Source: Verrucomicrobiota bacterium (GTDB taxonomy: Bacteria; Verrucomicrobiota; Verrucomicrobiia; Limisphaerales; SXQI01). Taken from it: 17,181 nt of DNA. Below, one piece after another: positions 15,056-17,181 of the stretch (positions are counted from its first letter, which is position 1; every line of letters begins with the position of its first letter). A program made the position numbers and the translations under genes. A model generated the notes under the pieces. That model made no database searches and was not told where the DNA came from. It saw only the letters and a program-made list of their open reading frames with translations. The DNA is taken from NCBI GenBank assembly GCA_008933045.1, contig WBXJ01000029.1, positions 1-17,181 of the forward strand. Reading direction: 5' to 3'.

Positions 15056-17181
15056 GTGAAGCATCGCCAAATAATCGAGGCTGCGGCGGCTTGGTTGCCC
15101 GTGAAACGGGTCAGCCAATCACTGTGTTATTGCCTTCTGTGTGTCTGGTGTTGGCACGTTTTACCGTTGCCGATTCTTGCCGCGAACAGTGAAACCAATT
15201 GGTGGTCATTCCAGCCCCTTCAAAAAACGACGCCACCACAAGTGAAGGGAGATCGGAGCCGAAATCCAATCGATCGATTCCTCAGTGTCAAACTGGCTGA
15301 ACGAGGCTTACAGTTTTCTTCCGAAGCATCGCGTGCAACTTTGATTAGGCGGCTTAAATTTGATTTGCTCGGTCTGCCCCCAAGCCCGGAGGAGATCACT
15401 TCGTTCCAGAGTGATCCTGATCCGCAAGCCTACGAAAAGCTCGTGGATCGGTACTTAGCTTCTCCAGCATTGGGTGAGCGTTGGGCACGCCATTGGCTGG
15501 ATGTGGTCCATTTTGGTGAAACCCACGGGTATGACAAAGACAAACTCAGACCCAACGCTTGGCCTTATCGGGATTACGTGATTCGCGCCTTCAACGAAGA
15601 TAAGCCTTACGGCCAATTTATTCAGGAGCAGGTCGCTGGAGATGCGATTTATCCGGGGAACCGTGACGGGATTGAAGCACTCGGGTTTATCGCTGCGGGG
15701 CCTTGGGATTTTATTGGACACGAGGAAGTTTCAGAGACGAAAATTGATGGCAAGATTGCCCGACATCTCGACCGTGACGATATGTTGGTCAATACGATTC
15801 AGACCTTCACTAGCCTCACGGTTCAATGTGCCCAATGTCACAACCATAAATTTGATCCGATTAGCCAAGAAGATTACTACAGTTTGCAGGCGGTATTTGC
15901 CGCTGTGGATCGTACGGATCGTCGGTATGAACTGTTACCCGAAACCGGTCGGCTCCGTTCCTCGCTCCTTTCTGAAAAGGCTCTGAGCGAGAATGAACTC
16001 AAGGCTATTAACGCGACTCTCGCGATTCGAGGAGGCACAAATTATGCGGATTTGAAAAAGCAGATTCTGCTCCTAGAAAAACCTGTTGGTTCTGGAGAAT
16101 CCACCGGGAGTCATAGCCAAATCGAAGCGAAGCAAGACCTCGAAAAATGGTTTCAAATAGATTTGGGGAATCAGGCTTCGTTCGCTCAAGTGATCCTTCG
16201 CCCGTGCCATGATGATTTTAACAACATCGGTGATGGGTTTGGATTTCCGGTGCGATTACGAATCGAAGCGAGTGATGACCCCGAATTTAAAACGGGAGTT
16301 ATTCGACTGGATACAGTTCAGGAATCCGATTTGCCGAATCCCAAGCTCAAGGCTTTTGAGACACCAACCAAGTCCGTCAGGAGTCGCTATGTGCGCGTCA
16401 CAGCGACAAAGCTTGCTCCTCGGCAGGGAGATTTTATTTTCGCGCTAGCCGAGTTGGAGGTGTTGTCCTCCGCCAAAGTGAACCTTGCGTTCAGAGTTCC
16501 TGTGACGGGCAAAGACACGATCGAAGCCCCTCCTCGGTGGAGGCTTACCAATTTGACGGATGGAATTTATCCCGGTCAAACGGATAAACAGGGGTCTCAA
16601 GTCGAGAGTTTGGCATCACTCCGAATTAAGGAGGAAACCGTGCTCCTTGCCGCCGCCACAACTGTGGAAAAAAACCGACTGACCACTTTAGCTCACGACT
16701 TAAACCGTATCACCAACCAACTCGCCCAACTACCGCCCTTGGGTATCGTTTACGCAGCTGGGATTCACACAGGAAATGGCTCCTTTGTCGGTACCGGAGC
16801 GAAGGGTGGAACACCGCGTCCGATTCATTTGCTCAAGCGCGGGAGTGTCGAAAAACCCGGCAATGAAGTTGGCCCTGGTACGCTTGGCTTAGTGAACGCG
16901 TTACCCTCACGTTTTGCATTGGCGACTACGGAGAACGAATCGGCGCGTCGTGCGGCGTTGGCTCGATGGTTAGCTAGCTCTGACAATCCACTGACATGGC
17001 GTTCGATCGTCAACCGGATCTGGCAGGAGCATTTTGGACGCGGACTCGTCGATACCCCCAACGACTTTGGACATATGGGCGCACGCCCGACTCATCCAGA
17101 ACTCCTCGAGTGGTTGGCCGTGGAGTTTCGAGATGGCGGACAATCGTTGCGATCCTTGCATCGTCTGATTGTCACCAGTGC
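15056..17181 (+). CDS. DUF1549/DUF1553 ('PSD1') protein with internal F5/8-type C-like domain (3' partial)
   Basis: Open from GTG 15056 to the right edge (708 codons seen). A signal peptide covers about residues 16-44 (VKRVSQS, then a Cys/Leu/Trp-rich core ending ILAA); GTG 15101 would give a more typical short n-region and is a serious alternative. Then: TNWWSFQP and RNPIDRF (around 70), LIRRLKFDLLGLPPSPEE, ERWARHWLDVVHFGETHGYDKD (DUF1549), and the CxxCH motif CAQCHNHKFDPISQEDYY (C258, C261, H262), a potential c-type haem site conserved in the family. Residues about 355-480 resemble an F5/8 type C (discoidin) domain (WFQIDLG...RLRIEASDD...RYVRVTA). DUF1553 begins about 563 (PRPIHLLKRG...TWRSIVNRIWQEHFGRGLVDTPNDFG). 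Such proteins are exported and abundant in Planctomycetota/Verrucomicrobiota, often beside DUF1501 proteins and linked to sulfated-polysaccharide use; the biochemical role is unproven. The common N-terminal cytochrome domain (PSCyt1) is absent. Confidence 0.93.
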   Translation, partial: MKHRQIIEAAAAWLPVKRVSQSLCYCLLCVWCWHVLPLPILAANSETNWWSFQPLQKTTPPQVKGDRSRNPIDRFLSVKLAERGLQFSSEASRATLIRRLKFDLLGLPPSPEEITSFQSDPDPQAYEKLVDRYLASPALGERWARHWLDVVHFGETHGYDKDKLRPNAWPYRDYVIRAFNEDKPYGQFIQEQVAGDAIYPGNRDGIEALGFIAAGPWDFIGHEEVSETKIDGKIARHLDRDDMLVNTIQTFTSLTVQCAQCHNHKFDPISQEDYYSLQAVFAAVDRTDRRYELLPETGRLRSSLLSEKALSENELKAINATLAIRGGTNYADLKKQILLLEKPVGSGESTGSHSQIEAKQDLEKWFQIDLGNQASFAQVILRPCHDDFNNIGDGFGFPVRLRIEASDDPEFKTGVIRLDTVQESDLPNPKLKAFETPTKSVRSRYVRVTATKLAPRQGDFIFALAELEVLSSAKVNLAFRVPVTGKDTIEAPPRWRLTNLTDGIYPGQTDKQGSQVESLASLRIKEETVLLAAATTVEKNRLTTLAHDLNRITNQLAQLPPLGIVYAAGIHTGNGSFVGTGAKGGTPRPIHLLKRGSVEKPGNEVGPGTLGLVNALPSRFALATTENESARRAALARWLASSDNPLTWRSIVNRIWQEHFGRGLVDTPNDFGHMGARPTHPELLEWLAVEFRDGGQSLRSLHRLIVTS

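Overview
The window looks like a chromosomal segment of a free-living Verrucomicrobiota bacterium, probably of the Pedosphaera/Limisphaerales type. This is inferred from gene content, not from a marker gene. The indicators are two prepilins with the H-X9-DG motif, a DUF1549/DUF1553 ('PSD1') protein, a DUF1080 (3-keto-disaccharide hydrolase) domain fused to a sugar isomerase-like barrel, and a giant surface protein built of BspA-type leucine-rich repeats, MBG domains, an Ig-like domain and RCC1 repeats with a C-terminal tail common in this phylum. Base composition is moderate, and few genes have a clear Shine-Dalgarno sequence, so several start calls rest on family alignment and signal peptides.

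Layout. 1-4355 (+) is the 3' part of the mosaic repeat protein; its start lies to the left. It converges on a LolD-type ABC ATPase (4352-5017, -), and one TTAA supplies both stop codons. Upstream of the ATPase on the same strand is a Tat-exported two-domain enzyme, TIM barrel plus DUF1080 (5065-6501, -). Two tRNA genes follow on the plus strand, Glu(TTC) and Val(TAC), with N-carbamoylputrescine amidase (6893-7804, +) close behind. tgt (7829-8971, -) converges on it. Next come two tandem prepilin genes (9062-9931 and 9973-10800, -) with a candidate sigma-70 promoter in front and a clear intrinsic terminator behind.

The right part is a tightly packed minus-strand operon read from 14983 down to 10926: HAD-type hydrolase, a protein of unrecognised family with a possible deoxyhypusine-synthase-like fold, a PfkB/HldE-like sugar kinase, and an ApbE lipoprotein. 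The genes are joined by a 4-nt gap and two 4-nt GTGA stop/start overlaps. Divergent from it, a DUF1549/DUF1553 protein with an internal F5/8-type C-like domain starts near 15056 and runs off the right edge.

How the genes relate. Housekeeping functions (tRNAs, queuosine synthesis, polyamine synthesis, LolD) are interspersed with envelope and glycan-degradation functions typical of polysaccharide-degrading Verrucomicrobiota. The part least explained by known biology is the HAD / DHS-like / PfkB / ApbE operon. Every gap between genes is shorter than about 140 bases; I see no mobile element, integrase, CRISPR array or phage gene.
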